A stretch of 64,000 nucleotides of DNA from Axinella damicornis (lineage: Eukaryota; Porifera; Demospongiae; Axinellida; Axinellidae), in contig OZ007506.1 of assembly GCA_963931865.1 (NCBI GenBank), positions 14,894,242 to 14,958,241 of the forward strand. Direction: 5' to 3'. Both the position numbers and the translations under genes were made by a program. Shown here piece after piece: positions 44,257 through 54,623 of the stretch (positions are counted from its first letter, which is position 1; each line of letters begins with the position of its first letter). The notes under the pieces were generated by a model. It searched no databases and was not told the DNA's origin. It saw nothing but the letters and a program-made list of their open reading frames with translations.

Positions 44257-45267
44257 GATACCTCGACCAATCCAAAGGAAAGGTTGACTCTGGGATCAGC
44301 AGTACCGTTACTCCAGTCGCTGTTTAGTGAGTATTTGATGAAGAAACTCTTGTTGGGGATTGTGTCACTAGGTGGGCAGATGGTGAGAGTGCAAGTTGAT
44401 GTATCATCAATGCAATTATTGATGGCTGGAATGGACCATGTCAGAGCCCACTCTCCATAATTATACACACAAGGAGATCAATATATAAACCGAAGGGATA
44501 TAAAAGTCCCTGTGCTATATACCTGTAAAGGTCAGCACACTTGAGAGCTAAGTGCACGTGTATATTAACTAATCATGGATCATGAAGCACGACCGCATGT
44601 TCACACTCACAGGTTTCCTTGCCGATCAGCAGCAAACAACTCAATTCCATTCTCTACCCTAAAATTGCACCATATTCTGTCGAGTATTTGGTCTCCAAAC
44701 TTCACACAAGTGCTCTTGCAGCAGATTCATGACTCCAACCACACCCACTCATAACCAGTCAGCACTCTCGGCCAAAAACCGTCCATCCATGCAGACTGTG
44801 CAATGCTAGAAAATGGAGGGCCTACAAGGTGAGCAGGGTGTTATCTAAGCCAACTCATGTGTAGCTATATAAGAGGATAGAAAAAGCCCACCCATGCCAG
44901 TGCCAACCAAGGTCATTCTAATGCTGAGCCCATGCAGACATGCTGTTTGCACCAGCACCACTTCCCCGTGTTCCACCCTTTCCAAAGAAGTGACATCAGT
45001 AGTCTCATTACTTGTCATTAGGGTTAACTTATGATGTAATATATAATGAGTGCAACTGCAGCAACTATGATATCTCCTAGAGCTATCAGCATGCATGCAT
45101 TCCGTGCTATTAGTGGGTGGCTACTAGAAAGTTTACTCAAGCATATATACTCCCCCTGAATTCCTTTCCAGCACTGTATATAGCATCTGTAGTGCATGCT
45201 CTTATCTGTGGTCTAAGTAATCAACTTCCCACTTCCCACCCCTTGTAGCAAACTCTGTGCTCCATGT

Positions 45268-45550
45268 GCTATATGGTACTGCAAGTGACAAAAGGCTAGG
45301 TGGAGGCTGTACTGCAAGTGACGAAAGGCTGGGTGGAGGCTGCACTGCAAGTGACAAAAGGCTGGGCATGTGGAGGCTGCACTGCAAGTGACAAAAGGCT
45401 GGGTGGAGGCTGTACTGCAAGTGACGAAAGGCTGGGTGGAGGCTGTACTGCAAGTGACAAAAGGCTGGGTGGAGGCTGTACTAGTACTGCAAGTGACGAA
45501 AGGCTGGGTGGAGGCTGCACTGCAAGTGACGAAAGGCTGGGTGGGGCCTG
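45268..45550. repeat. 33-bp minisatellite derived from a hairpin-MITE interior
   Basis: About eight units of TGGAGGCTGTACTGCAAGTG plus ACGAAAGGCTGGG, ending in GGGGCCTGGGAACGTGC. The unit is the CTGCAAGTGAC / AAAGGCTGGG inner part of the GCCTCGTTCCCAGGC family, so the array arose inside one such element. Confidence 0.85.
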
Positions 45551-45680
45551 GGAACGTGCTTAGGGATACTCTACCACAGTAGTCCTTTTCAGTCATCAGG
45601 AAGGGCTCTTGAGGTGTCTTCGTGCTTTCCACTGCCCTGCTACTGCTTTCCACTTCCTTGCTATCTCTCAGCATCATGGT

Positions 45681-45777
45681 TAGCCTCATTCCCAGTCCCA
45701 CGCCCAGATTTCGGTCAGTTGCAGTCCGCGTTCTTTCATGCAACCAAAAGCGGAGCACAGGCCTGGGAACGAGGCTA
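45681..45777. mobile_element. Mutator-family hairpin MITE with 9-bp target duplication
   Basis: TAGCCTCATTCCCAGTCCC ... GGCCTGGGAACGAGGCTA, flanked by CATCATGGT at 45672-45680 and 45778-45786. Confidence 0.92.
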
Positions 45778-46057
45778 CATCATGGTGATTGCAATCATCA
45801 TGCATTATTGTATAGATCATTGATAGTAAGGCCACTTCAACTCCATCAATCTTATGTTTCTCTGGCCAGGTTCCTCCCACTTATGGGTCACCAATTGGCT
45901 CTCATTTTGAAATGCTGGCAGAACTGACAGCAGTGTAGGTCATTTGACACACCCATTTATAATTACAGAACATGTGCATGCTGGGAAGTATAGTCACTCG
46001 TGGTCTGGCTACGTGAGACTAGCTGAGAAGAGGTTCATGCATATCAGTCTTGCAAAC

Positions 46058-46200
46058 TAGCCTTAAATCCAAGTGTTCTTCGTGCTCACTCCCGATCCCT
46101 CCTCCGCAATAGGGCGCAGTGCAAGCGTATAATTACTTCCGGTGCTGGGCTGCAGAATTAGAAACAGGAAGTAGCAGCCCCTCCCATTTATGCTGCAGGC
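46058..46200 (-). promoter_or_regulatory. Conserved upstream block of GT14 copy 3 with ETS-type site
   Basis: TAGCCTTAAATCCAAGTGTT followed by CCTCCGCAATAGGGCGC and ACTTCCGGT (46134-46142), matching 35331-35411. About 1.8-1.9 kb upstream of the copy-3 ATG. Confidence 0.5.
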
Positions 46201-46419
46201 GCGCGGCTGCAAGACTATAGCTATAGAGCAACCTCCGGTGCATGGGTTCCTATTTGTGGTGAGCAGTCGATTATTGGTGGTGCCGGACGTTGGTGCTTTG
46301 AGGTCTCGGATGATGGCACACCCAATCCAGCGGGTTCAGTTGCGATTCTGCACATTGCACACAAATGGATCGGGTCCGGTGCTGCAGCTATATACATTAC
46401 TAAAAAAGCAAGATATACA

Positions 46420-46715
46420 TCAATGTTGTTTTAGTTAACTAAAACTAAAACTATAATGCATTTTAGTATGGCATATTTCGCTTTAGTAATTAAAACTAAA
46501 ACTAAAATGAGGACTGTCTCAGTCTGTTAATTAAAACTACAACTAAACTAATATTAAAATCACCCAAAAATGGTGGTTACTAAAACTAAAAGAGCCTTTA
46601 CTAACCCTTTTGAGATTTAGTAATTAAAACTAACACTAAACTAAACAATGCGACTTCTACTAATTAAAACCAAAAACTAAACTATTTCAGTTTCAGATAA
46701 CTAAAACAACATTGA
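46420..46715. mobile_element. MITE with 18-bp perfect inverted repeats and TAAAAC-rich interior
   Basis: TCAATGTTGTTTTAGTTA (46420-46437) and TAACTAAAACAACATTGA (46698-46715) are exact inverse complements. The 260-bp interior is built from TAATTAAAACTAAAACTAAA words. Superfamily not assigned. Confidence 0.85.
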
Positions 46716-47168
46716 ATTATACATGAGTACACGCTGCCGGAGGCAGTGCATAGAGGTACGTAGTGTCGATCAGTACGCGCGAAGCGCGGAAAAGTTTTTT
46801 CGCCTTCATTTTTCAGCTATCAGGATGGGCTCTCGTGACACCTTCGTGCTTTTGCACTGCAAGTTTCAGATGTACGAGGATTGCAGGTCAGGGGCCGCCG
46901 TGCTTCTTTCTTGCTCAAATTTCGCTCACGAACGTAATACGTACATATACATGGGTATACTAGATTGCGGTCTCGTTCCCAAGCCGTTCGGTTTTAGCTA
47001 GCCAGCCGCTGGCTACGTCGATAGCTGGACTTGCGCCAGATCAGCAACTCGATTCGCCTACATCGTACGTATACAAGGTTAGCCGAGTCAGCCTAGTACT
47101 AAGTATAGGGCAGCCGTTGGCTGTTTAATAGTAGCTAGCTGCTAGGGGGGCGATACCCCCCTAAATAT

Positions 47169-47170
<2 letters not shown>
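46716..47170. other. Short intergenic stretch, no gene seen
   Basis: CGTACG/GCTAGC-rich sequence with a single diverged MITE end (GTCTCGTTCCCAAGCCG, about 46970). ORFs here lack any motif. Confidence 0.4.
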
Positions 47171-47203
<33 letters not shown>

Positions 47204-47285
47204 CTGGGCTGCCCCCCCTCTGCCCCCCCTGCCCCCCTGCCCCCCTGCCCCCCCTGCCCCCCCTGCCCCCCCTGTGCCGCCGCCC
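47171..47285. repeat. Poly-G tract followed by CCCCCCTGCC repeats
   Basis: About 33 G in a row, then TGCCCCCC units to about 47285. Confidence 0.95.
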
Positions 47286-47468
47286 CTGCTGACATCAATA
47301 CACTATCACCTCTACCAGTGCTGACCGCTACACACTATGGAGTAAAGTTGGCCCTGACTGACACGCAAAAGATGCCGTAGTTCAGTCAATTTGATTGATC
47401 GTTCGGGCTCTTGAATTGTGAAATGTGAAATTTAAACTAGCTCCATTCTAGGGGAAGTGAGCTGGCCC

Positions 47469-47521
47469 TAGTCTCGTTCCCAGACCCTCAATACGCACGG
47501 AAGGGTCTGGGCACGAGACTA
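47469..47521. mobile_element. 53-bp Mutator-family hairpin
   Basis: TAGTCTCGTTCCCAGACCCT ... AAGGGTCTGGGCACGAGACTA. Flanks AGCTGGCCC and GGCTGGCCC differ at one base. A terminal-sequence variant of the family (GTCTC for GCCTC). Confidence 0.8.
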
Positions 47522-47873
47522 GGCTGGCCCTTGAGACTAAGGTAGGGCGGGGTAATTCGGGCCACGGTATAGTACGGGGTAATTCGGGCCACTTCAACGT
47601 TGCAACAGGAAAGAAGCATCCTTTTTATTCTTGCTTCTAGTGAGTTGTAGGCAGGTTGAGTCCCTGGATATACATGACCAGAAGTTTGCCTAAAGTCTGT
47701 CCGTTTTTAGTTACCGTTGACCTGAAGTTGAAGTGGCCCGAATTACCCCGCCCTACCTTACCTTGTTCCATGGCCACTCCCACAAGTGGGCTGGCCCTCT
47801 TGTTCCATGGTCACTCCTACCTCCAGCCTTCATTGCTGGCAAGCCACCCAACACTGGATTTGAGAATAGGGTG

Positions 47874-48180
47874 TGCGGTGGTGTCACTCAGTGGTAGAGT
47901 AAGAGTCTCTAGTGCTCAACTCAGGCTCGATCTGTCCTGAGTTCGAATCCCACTGAAGCCCTTGTTGAAGGGTGGTTTGCCTTAAAAAAAGGAATTTGTC
48001 CTTTGCCCTTCCAGAAAAACAAGTTTGAGCAATGGCATTTATGGTAACTCAAGCAAGTTCACTGATGATGTCATCGCCATCCCCCATTAATGGGGCCCAG
48101 GACCTGCATGAAAACCTCCAGCATTGGGGATGCAGCATTCCTGGGTTATCAAATCAGTGAACTGAACTGAGAACAGTCTG
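47874..48180 (+). repeat. tRNA-derived SINE
   Basis: A-box-like CACTCAGTGGTAGAGTAAGA (47886-47905) and B-box GAGTTCGAATCCCA (47939-47952) with tRNA spacing, followed by a tRNA-unrelated body with a short A run (47983-47990). The head cannot be folded into a convincing tRNA, so a SINE is favoured. Confidence 0.7.
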
Positions 48181-48234
48181 GGAGTAAGGCTATCGCAGAA
48201 ATTTGTCAGTGATTGTTGCCTTCGTCTCCTCCCA

Positions 48235-49035
48235 GGAAATTTGCTTTGGAGCAAGCACTTTCAGAGAAGCAAGACCTCCTCTCTTGTGTTGCTAACTGCC
48301 TGTCCTGGCTCAATCAGGCCGAGAAACACCTGGCCTCGCAGAAACCGCTGGGGTCTAACTCTGTACATGTCCATTACATAGCACATCAGGTATGGGAGGA
48401 GAAAGAAGGGGGAAGGGTGAGGAGGGAGGGAGGGAGGCTAGGGAGGGAGGGAGGGAGGGAGGGAGGGAGGGAGGGAGGGAGGGAGGGAGGGAGGGAGGGA
48501 GGGAGGGAGGGAGGGAGGGAGGGAGGGAGGGAGGGAGGGGAGGGGAGGGGAGGGGAGGAGAGGAGAGGAGAGGGAGGGGAGGGAGGGAGGGAGGGAGGGA
48601 GGGGAGGAGGGAGGGGAGGAGGGAGGGAGGGTGGGGAGGGAGGAGGGAGAAGGAGGGAAGAGGAGGAATGGGGAGCAGATGGAGGGAAGGGAGGGAAATG
48701 GAGGGGGAAGACACAGGCGAAGAGGGAGGGAGAGAGGAAGGGGAGAGGAAAGAAGGGGACTGCTCTCTTTGGCATATTGATATGCCACCCCTAATCCACT
48801 CCCCAACAGGGGTTCCAGGTTGAAGTCCAAGTGCAGAAACCGAAAATGGAGGCAGTGATTTTGGTGGGAAAGCAGACTGCCTTGGAAACACAGTGGCCCC
48901 AAGGTATCCCAGAGAAGACTGCTATGGATAACCTCCAGGTGCAGTACAGTACACTAGAGGAGAGGTGGAGGGTTCTGAGTCAATCAGGAGGCAGAGTAGT
49001 AGGGAGAACTGCTGGAGAATGTGGACCCAATTACA
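48235..49035 (+). CDS. Spectrin-repeat exons of a larger gene
   Basis: Exons 48235-48389 and about 48811-49035 flank a (GGGA)n-filled intron. The first reads CVANCLSWLNQAEKHLASQK, with the Trp and Leu/heptad pattern of spectrin-repeat helix A; the second reads LQVQYSTLEERWRVL, a typical helix C. Between them runs KMEAVILVGKQTALE. This pattern fits spectrin-repeat proteins of the dystrophin/dystonin/nesprin type, cytoskeletal cross-linkers, but the family member cannot be named. The donor after 49035 is GTATGG; neighbouring exons were not identified with confidence. Confidence 0.6.
48417..48760. repeat. (GGGA)n microsatellite within an intron
   Basis: Over 300 bp of GGGAGGGAGGGA with GGGGA and GGAGA variants. 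Long G/E/R ORFs here, and P/S/L on the other strand, are artefacts. Confidence 0.97.
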
Positions 49036-50821
49036 GGTATGGGATATATAGATTGGTATGTAGATAGGTAGTTACACGTTGCGTATTAGAAATACCTTCT
49101 GCTAGAACTGATAATCATTTCAAGGAAGGTGGCAATTCAGAGGATCTATCCTGTAGTGTTATCAACGCTTCATAGCAATTGGCTGCTTATATCACAGCCT
49201 AGCCTTGTTCTCGAGCCTACCACTCAAGCCTACCTTGACTGAAGCAGATGTCGGGTGGATGTGAGGTTGAGGGGGGGGGGGGGGGGCATAGTCGATTCAT
49301 TAGGTCCTTGTCACGCACACATGCACACACACACATGCACGCACCATGCACACACACACATGCACACACACACACACACACACACACACGTACACACTCG
49401 TAGGCTCTATGCACCAGGTGTGGTCAGAGGCTGTTGGAGCTAGTGGCCCGAAGGATGCACCTTCTTAATCACTAGCTGGAAGCACTCAAGGTATGCACAT
49501 GCAAACACAGCCTGGAATCTGAACTGAATTGGTACGATGTACAATTAAGAGCCTGGTTCCGAACTGGCCTGATTTGGGACTAGAATTTGTATCATGAAAC
49601 CATTACACGTAACTTAATAAGTATCCGCATCATGCCTTGTGCTGCAGGCATACGTGTGGCCTGGTAGGGTGTACATACTTGCTACTGTAGTTTTACTAAA
49701 ACTTGCAACAACTGAGCGCAGAGCGTTGAGCGACAAGCGAAAAGCGTTTACTTCGATGTGGCCTAGGCGCCTATACGGTTTCCCCGCCTAAAATATTAGC
49801 TAGCTATGAATAACATTTCACCGTGTAGCCAGAAGCGCTAGTTTTTGCGGAAACTTTGGACCTACGACTGTGGCACTGTGCTAGTCTGACAACTACACTG
49901 TGGAATTACCAGAGACGGCCGGGGAGGAGACGGAGCCACCTGTATCCATGGAGCCACCAACCATGCTCCGCATGCACAACATGCGTGTAGCTAGCTAGCT
50001 AGCTACAACTTCGGGCTATTCGCAGCTATTTTCTCGAAACTCAGAAGCGCTGGTATACACCACGCCATCGGAGGTCTTCGTCATAGGCCGAACGTCAACC
50101 TGGCTCGCAGCTTGTAGTCCCTTCTGCCATCGTGAAACGGGCAAAAACGCAACGGAAATCGACTGTAGAGCAGCTGCGTGATTTGGAAGCAGACGACTTC
50201 CGGTTATTAAACGGATTTGCGGTTTAAACGGATTTCACTTCAAAATTTGCAAGTCTTGCTAAAAGTACAGTAGTGTAATTTGAGTTAATCTAATAGTGTG
50301 GAGCTAATTGATTACGCTCATTGTTTGGCTCCACATGTAGCTGCTCTAGCTCGATCTGCAAGCCCTGGAGGCCCCACACGCTCAAACCCGAGCCTCATTC
50401 CAGGTCCTGTCCTCGTAGTATGCGGAGCTGCAATACATGTATAAAGATGTTGACTATGCTCGTTCTTCAGTTCCGCATGCATGGCTGCTCTAGCTCTGCA
50501 AGCCCAGAAGGCCCTGCATGACCATCCTTCGATACCCAAGGTTGAAAATCTCACACTGTCCTCATAGCAGGAAGGCCAGTCCGAACCTGTACCATTGTAA
50601 CTGACATGTATGTATGCACATACGTACATACATTGTGGGAATGGATCCCTCATTCAGAGCTGTGTTCTAATGCTCTCGGCAATTAAAATGCTGCGCACCT
50701 CAACAACTGGTACCCATTCTATTATCATTACTATATCCATGCGCAATGTTACTACATTGTCAGAGTGGTATTGCATCACCATTACATTGCCATTACATCA
50801 TCATCTTTACCATTCCTCCAG
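49036..50821. other. Intron or intergenic sequence, no gene recognised
   Basis: Contains poly-G (49271-49287), a (CA)n tract (49313-49390) and otherwise unique sequence. 50330-50560 has two similar CTGCTCTAGCTC / TGCAAGCCC blocks in tandem. Confidence 0.4.
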
Positions 50822-51053
50822 CCATTCAAGACCTCACTGTTATCTCTCAGCAACATTCTGGAGTCAATTGTGGTCTCACAGAAACTGCAGTTGCAGGTGA
50901 ATTTCCAGGTGTCTTCTGACCTCCTGCACCTCGTGAGGAGCTATCACTAGTATAGGAAGGACCTGCAGCACAAGACCACCAACAGATATTCCATCATCCT
51001 TGCCATCATCAAGGCATTGGTGAAAAATAACCAAGCCAACTGGGGATTTGCTC
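50822..51053 (+). CDS. Two possible exons of an unassigned gene
   Basis: 50822-50896 encodes FKTSLLSLSNILESIVVSQK and more; after a 54-bp intron (50897-50950, GTGAAT...CACTAG) 50951-51053 encodes YRKDLQHKTTNRYSIILAII plus KALVKNNQANWGFA. Phases agree and both segments look helical. The unspliced reading has a TAG, which supports the intron. They may belong with the spectrin-repeat exons upstream or with 52569-53101. Family not recognised. Confidence 0.4.
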
Positions 51054-52568
51054 GTGAGTGGATGGTGTGGACATAATGTGTGTGTGTGTGTGTGTGTGTT
51101 GGGCGGTGGGATTTATGTTGCAGGTGTCTGTGTGTGTGTGTGCACTGTCATGAATGGATGGTGTGTGTGGTGGGGGGTACTTCTATGTACCAACCTTCCT
51201 AGAGTTTAGCAGTACCTATTACTAGACAACGTCACATGTACTGGCGATTACCTTTTGCTGGTAGAAGGGACACAGAGCCAGCTAGCTCACAGTTCCATAG
51301 CTGCATTGTGCTAATTGTGCCCGCCACTTCCTTCAACGTCATGTACGTTAGCGATCATTTTGTTTGCCTATCTGTGTGTATCTGATCTGGTACTCTCATC
51401 TCTCGTTGGTACAGCTCTCCCACCCAGCTGGCACAGAGCACAGACAGAGAAAGAACCCCGGCCCCTACTATAGTAGGTAAGTTGGACAGTACTACCATTA
51501 TACCTTTACCATTGGGATCCCAACGGTAAAGGTATAATGGTACTTCAACTATCTACTTGTTTCCCAAACCGTTTCTATGAAGAGAAATGGCCTGGCAACT
51601 ACTATGGCAGTTTATTGCATCATCAGTAGTGAAATCTAACTTCAAGACATGCTCCATGAACCTAGAACGGTTGAGTCTTAAGATGGCCACAGCAAGGACG
51701 GGCATGTATGGATTTACTTCTTCTATAGTTACAGCGATAGGGGCCTACGTCTCTATTGCTAGAGGCTTGGATGGACGGCATTGCGGTACCTCATGTCAAA
51801 ACTCCCATGTAGGGTTTATTATGTTTGAGTAAGAGCTGACTCCTCTCTGTGCGAGGGTCTTGATATCGAGACTGGCAGAACACATACATGTATGCTACTG
51901 CAGCTGACAAAAATGCGCAATCTAAATGTGGTTGTTGAGAGACATGGTGTGCATTTGTGTTCCTTATTTGTACATCTGCTGAGTCACATGTACCGTGAGA
52001 ATGTTTTGCTTTGCTGGAGTTCATATAGGTGCTAGCTCCTGCAACAGTAAGTGTGTGTTATCCTTATTTGGTGATGTGGTCCATCATTCTATTAGCTGGT
52101 TTGTACCTGATCTGTAGTGATGCTGATGACATTGTGGGGTGAGCATGAGCAAGTTGTAGGCCCCACCTCCATGCAGTGCAACCTGTACTTGAACCTGCAC
52201 AGACCTGCCTGCCACAAAAGCAGACCCATACAAGGGTCTCAGTGTACTGATACTAGTGTTCTGCACAACAGCAGTCATGCAGCTTGTTCTCCTGGCTTGG
52301 TGAAAAACTGTCGTAGGGCCTGCAGCAAAGTTCCACCACAAAACGTTGGTTCCACGGGCAGGAAAGCACTGTTCTCAAAGAGATCAGATTGAGAACCGTG
52401 ACTGGCACACACAGTAATCCGATATTGTATGGGAGCAGTGTAATTCACTGTCACATACACACTCACGCATGCATACACACACCACACACACACACACATA
52501 TACAACGCATGCACATACATATGTACACAAATACATACATGCACACACACATGCAACCACTCTCACAG
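51054..52568. other. Likely intron, no firm exons
   Basis: GT microsatellite (51078-51145), a CA-rich tract (52455-52550) and a short palindrome TACCATTATACCTTTACC with its complement (51490-51541). ORF pieces at 52117-52392 look unlike protein. Confidence 0.35.
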
Positions 52569-53101
52569 CACCAATGTTGGCAACAAGGCGCAGTGGCAAC
52601 ACCCCGACGTCTCCCAAGCGTACCAGCAGCTACAGTCTTTTGACATCCATAGCTTCTATCCTAGTCCTGCGCACCCCATTGCCCTAAAGCTCAGAGCAGT
52701 ACAGAAGAGAACACAGAGTAAGGAATTGAGTCTTCGTACAAACAGCGCTGTATGTGTGCATGCTCTCTCACCAATGGATGTTTGAAAACTACCTACATAG
52801 TGTATATCGTATGTGCAGGATGATGTCATCACATGCACTGAGAGTAGCTAGCAGTGATCACTTTAAGTAGTTCACGTGATCTGAACAAGATGCATATGCT
52901 TTGAGTAACGATGGTCCTCTCTCCCCATTCCCTGTGTTATATTTGTGCATTCCACTAGCTCCCTCTCTCTTTCCCTCCCTCCCTCCCTCCCTCCCTCCCT
53001 CACTTCGTCCCTTCGAGCAGTATCATCCGGACCGATCCCTCTCCTTCACAGAAATAACAGCTCTTTCGGTGGACATGTTTGCCGGAGATGATGCAATCTA
53101 A
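52569..53101 (+). CDS. Possible 3' exons of an unassigned gene
   Basis: 52569-52717 reads QHPDVSQAYQQLQSFDIHSF then YPSPAHPIALKLRAV, flanked by AG and GTAAGG. About 53021-53101 reads YHPDRSLSFTEITALSVDMF then AGDDAI and stop, after a (CCCT)n-like polypyrimidine tract ending CAG. Both look like genuine protein, but the phases (1 out, 0 in) do not match, so an exon is missing or a border is wrong. Confidence 0.4.
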
Positions 53102-53157
53102 GAAGGTCATTGGCTAACTCGTGATTTCGAAATGGGGGGATCCAATAAACCAAAGTG

Positions 53158-53412
53158 CCTGAAATTACGGTATGCGTCTTAAAATTGATGCCGCGATTCG
53201 GAAACCTTTCCGTCGCTGGTTCTGAATTCCATTTACAAATGAAACGCAGAAGGCCTAAATGTGAATGCAGTAGATCCGTAAATGGAGTCCTGTGACTTTC
53301 AATGTAAGTGAATTTTGAGGAAGAAGCCTTCCACTTTACGGTGGAAACAGGCCGCAAACGCATCTTGGATAGGCATTCTGAATCATGGCATCAATTATAA
53401 AAACACATACCG
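53158..53412. mobile_element. MITE with CTTCCG-rich interior, copy 2
   Basis: ACGGTATGCGTC and AATTGATGCCGCGATTCGGA at the left pair with TCTGAATCATGGCATCAATT and ACACATACCGT at the right. Same order of words as 16563-16910. Confidence 0.7.
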
Positions 53413-53855
53413 TGGTGAAAACAACCACTGTGACTTTTAGAAGATACAGGTTTGTGCTGAGCATGAAGTTGACAAGTGCCTTAAGTAACCTCGTTGAAGC
53501 TATCCTTATTGACAGACAGACAGACAGACAGGCAGAAGCAAAAGGCATTGCTTTTACCCTGCTGTGCATGTGCATTGGTACGACAGTTGACCAGGCACCC
53601 CCAAATAACTGACTAGCCTCAAGAACTTTTAAACTTCCTGAGGTTCGTCAGAGTAAGTGTGGGGTTTTTGTCGGAGTTTTGAGCTGATTCAGCACATTAT
53701 GTAAAGTGTGTAATGTAGTTGAATTGAACAAGGGAATATATATGATGTGTTAGTAGACATGCTCTTCAGTTTAGTCTGTACTAACAAACACAACAACCAG
53801 TCACTGTCACAGTAGCGCGGTAACTCTCCATGTTGAAACTCAAACGCAACTCCTC

Positions 53856-54623
53856 TCACTTGAATTGCTTGACATCCTCCGTGCTGCTGACATCCTTGAA
53901 GCTTCCAAAGTCTTCCAGCTGCTCTGCGGTGCAGATTGTGATCCGGTCTCCTGCCCAAACACCCTGAGATGTGACGCTACCCGGTAGGTCCCCTCCTCCT
54001 GATCCGGTGGAGTAGATCAGCTTGATGATCAGATCAGCCAGGATGGAAAACCTAATGTTAGCAAAATCCAGTGTGTTTTGTTCCCCGCCGTATGCTCGTG
54101 GATCCAGGTACTCCTTCTTGTCTAGGTTGACCACCAGGTGGACTTTGCCTTTGCACAACGTCTTCAGTGTTGCTAGGGACTCCTTATTGTCTTCCGCATA
54201 GATGCGTAACACATCGGGCGTAGAGTTGGAGTGTGATTCCATGTAGCCACTCAGATCTCCCCTCCTCCACTCACCATTTGGTGGGAATGGACCAGCTTCA
54301 GAGTAATCCCCAATGATGACGAGACGGTCACCAGCCCATGCACCAATGTGGTGCAGCTGTTGCAGCTGTGTCTTGTCCACCTTTTGCTGCTGGTGTTTGG
54401 GCAGGAGCTGAAGGGTGCCCTCCGGGTACTCCTCCCCATGTGTGGCGAGGTACTGCTGGCAGTCTTTCTCCAGTGACTTTTCTTGTTTGCCAAGATCGAG
54501 GAGAAGCAGGGCAAGCTCTGGCTGGAAGCTCCCATTCCAAATAATTTCTACCGCTTTCATAAGTAGCGGTACTAAACACTGGGATTTGTTAACGTTCACT
54601 AGTACGTAATATTGGCCCATACT
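53856..54623 (-). CDS. Two-domain 'MGQYY...GxWAGDR' protein of unknown function
   Basis: About 255 residues starting at MGQYYVLVNVNKSQCLV (54621-54623). The signature motifs of this uncharacterised family occur twice: first MGQYYVLVNVNK ... IGAWAGDRLVIIGDYSE, then KVHLVVNLDKKEYLDPRAYG ... GVWAGDRITICTAEQLEDFG. The first unit has an inserted helical segment (KSLEKDCQQYLATHGEEYPE, then a Q-rich run). From memory of the family, single-unit relatives are common in bacteria and phages, with no known reaction. The open frame continues 48 codons upstream, but that part contains a donor-like CAG/GTAACA and lacks family features, so the internal Met was chosen. No intron in the coding part. Fused duplication and possible transfer are inferences. 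Confidence 0.65.
   Translation of the reverse strand, partial: SMGQYYVLVNVNKSQCLVPLLMKAVEIIWNGSFQPELALLLLDLGKQEKSLEKDCQQYLATHGEEYPEGTLQLLPKHQQQKVDKTQLQQLHHIGAWAGDRLVIIGDYSEAGPFPPNGEWRRGDLSGYMESHSNSTPDVLRIYAEDNKESLATLKTLCKGKVHLVVNLDKKEYLDPRAYGGEQNTLDFANIRFSILADLIIKLIYSTGSGGGDLPGSVTSQGVWAGDRITICTAEQLEDFGSFKDVSSTEDVKQFK

Larger units (their letters stand above)
42617..46400. repeat. Segmental duplication, copy B
   Basis: Counterpart of 32588-35630 in the same orientation about 10 kb away. It contains GT14 copy 3 and extra insertions (a repeat at 44815-45010 and a minisatellite at 45268-45550). Confidence 0.85.

Noticed and set aside
45202..45758. Repetitive ORFs of about 70-180 codons on both strands
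   Set aside because: Generated by the 33-bp minisatellite, whose period is a multiple of three.
47880..47960. tRNA gene
   Set aside because: A and B boxes are present, but the acceptor and anticodon arms do not fold and a long SINE-like body follows.
48355..48902. Long ORFs on both strands (up to 193 codons)
   Set aside because: They lie in the (GGGA)n microsatellite and translate as G/R/E or P/S/L repeats in every frame.
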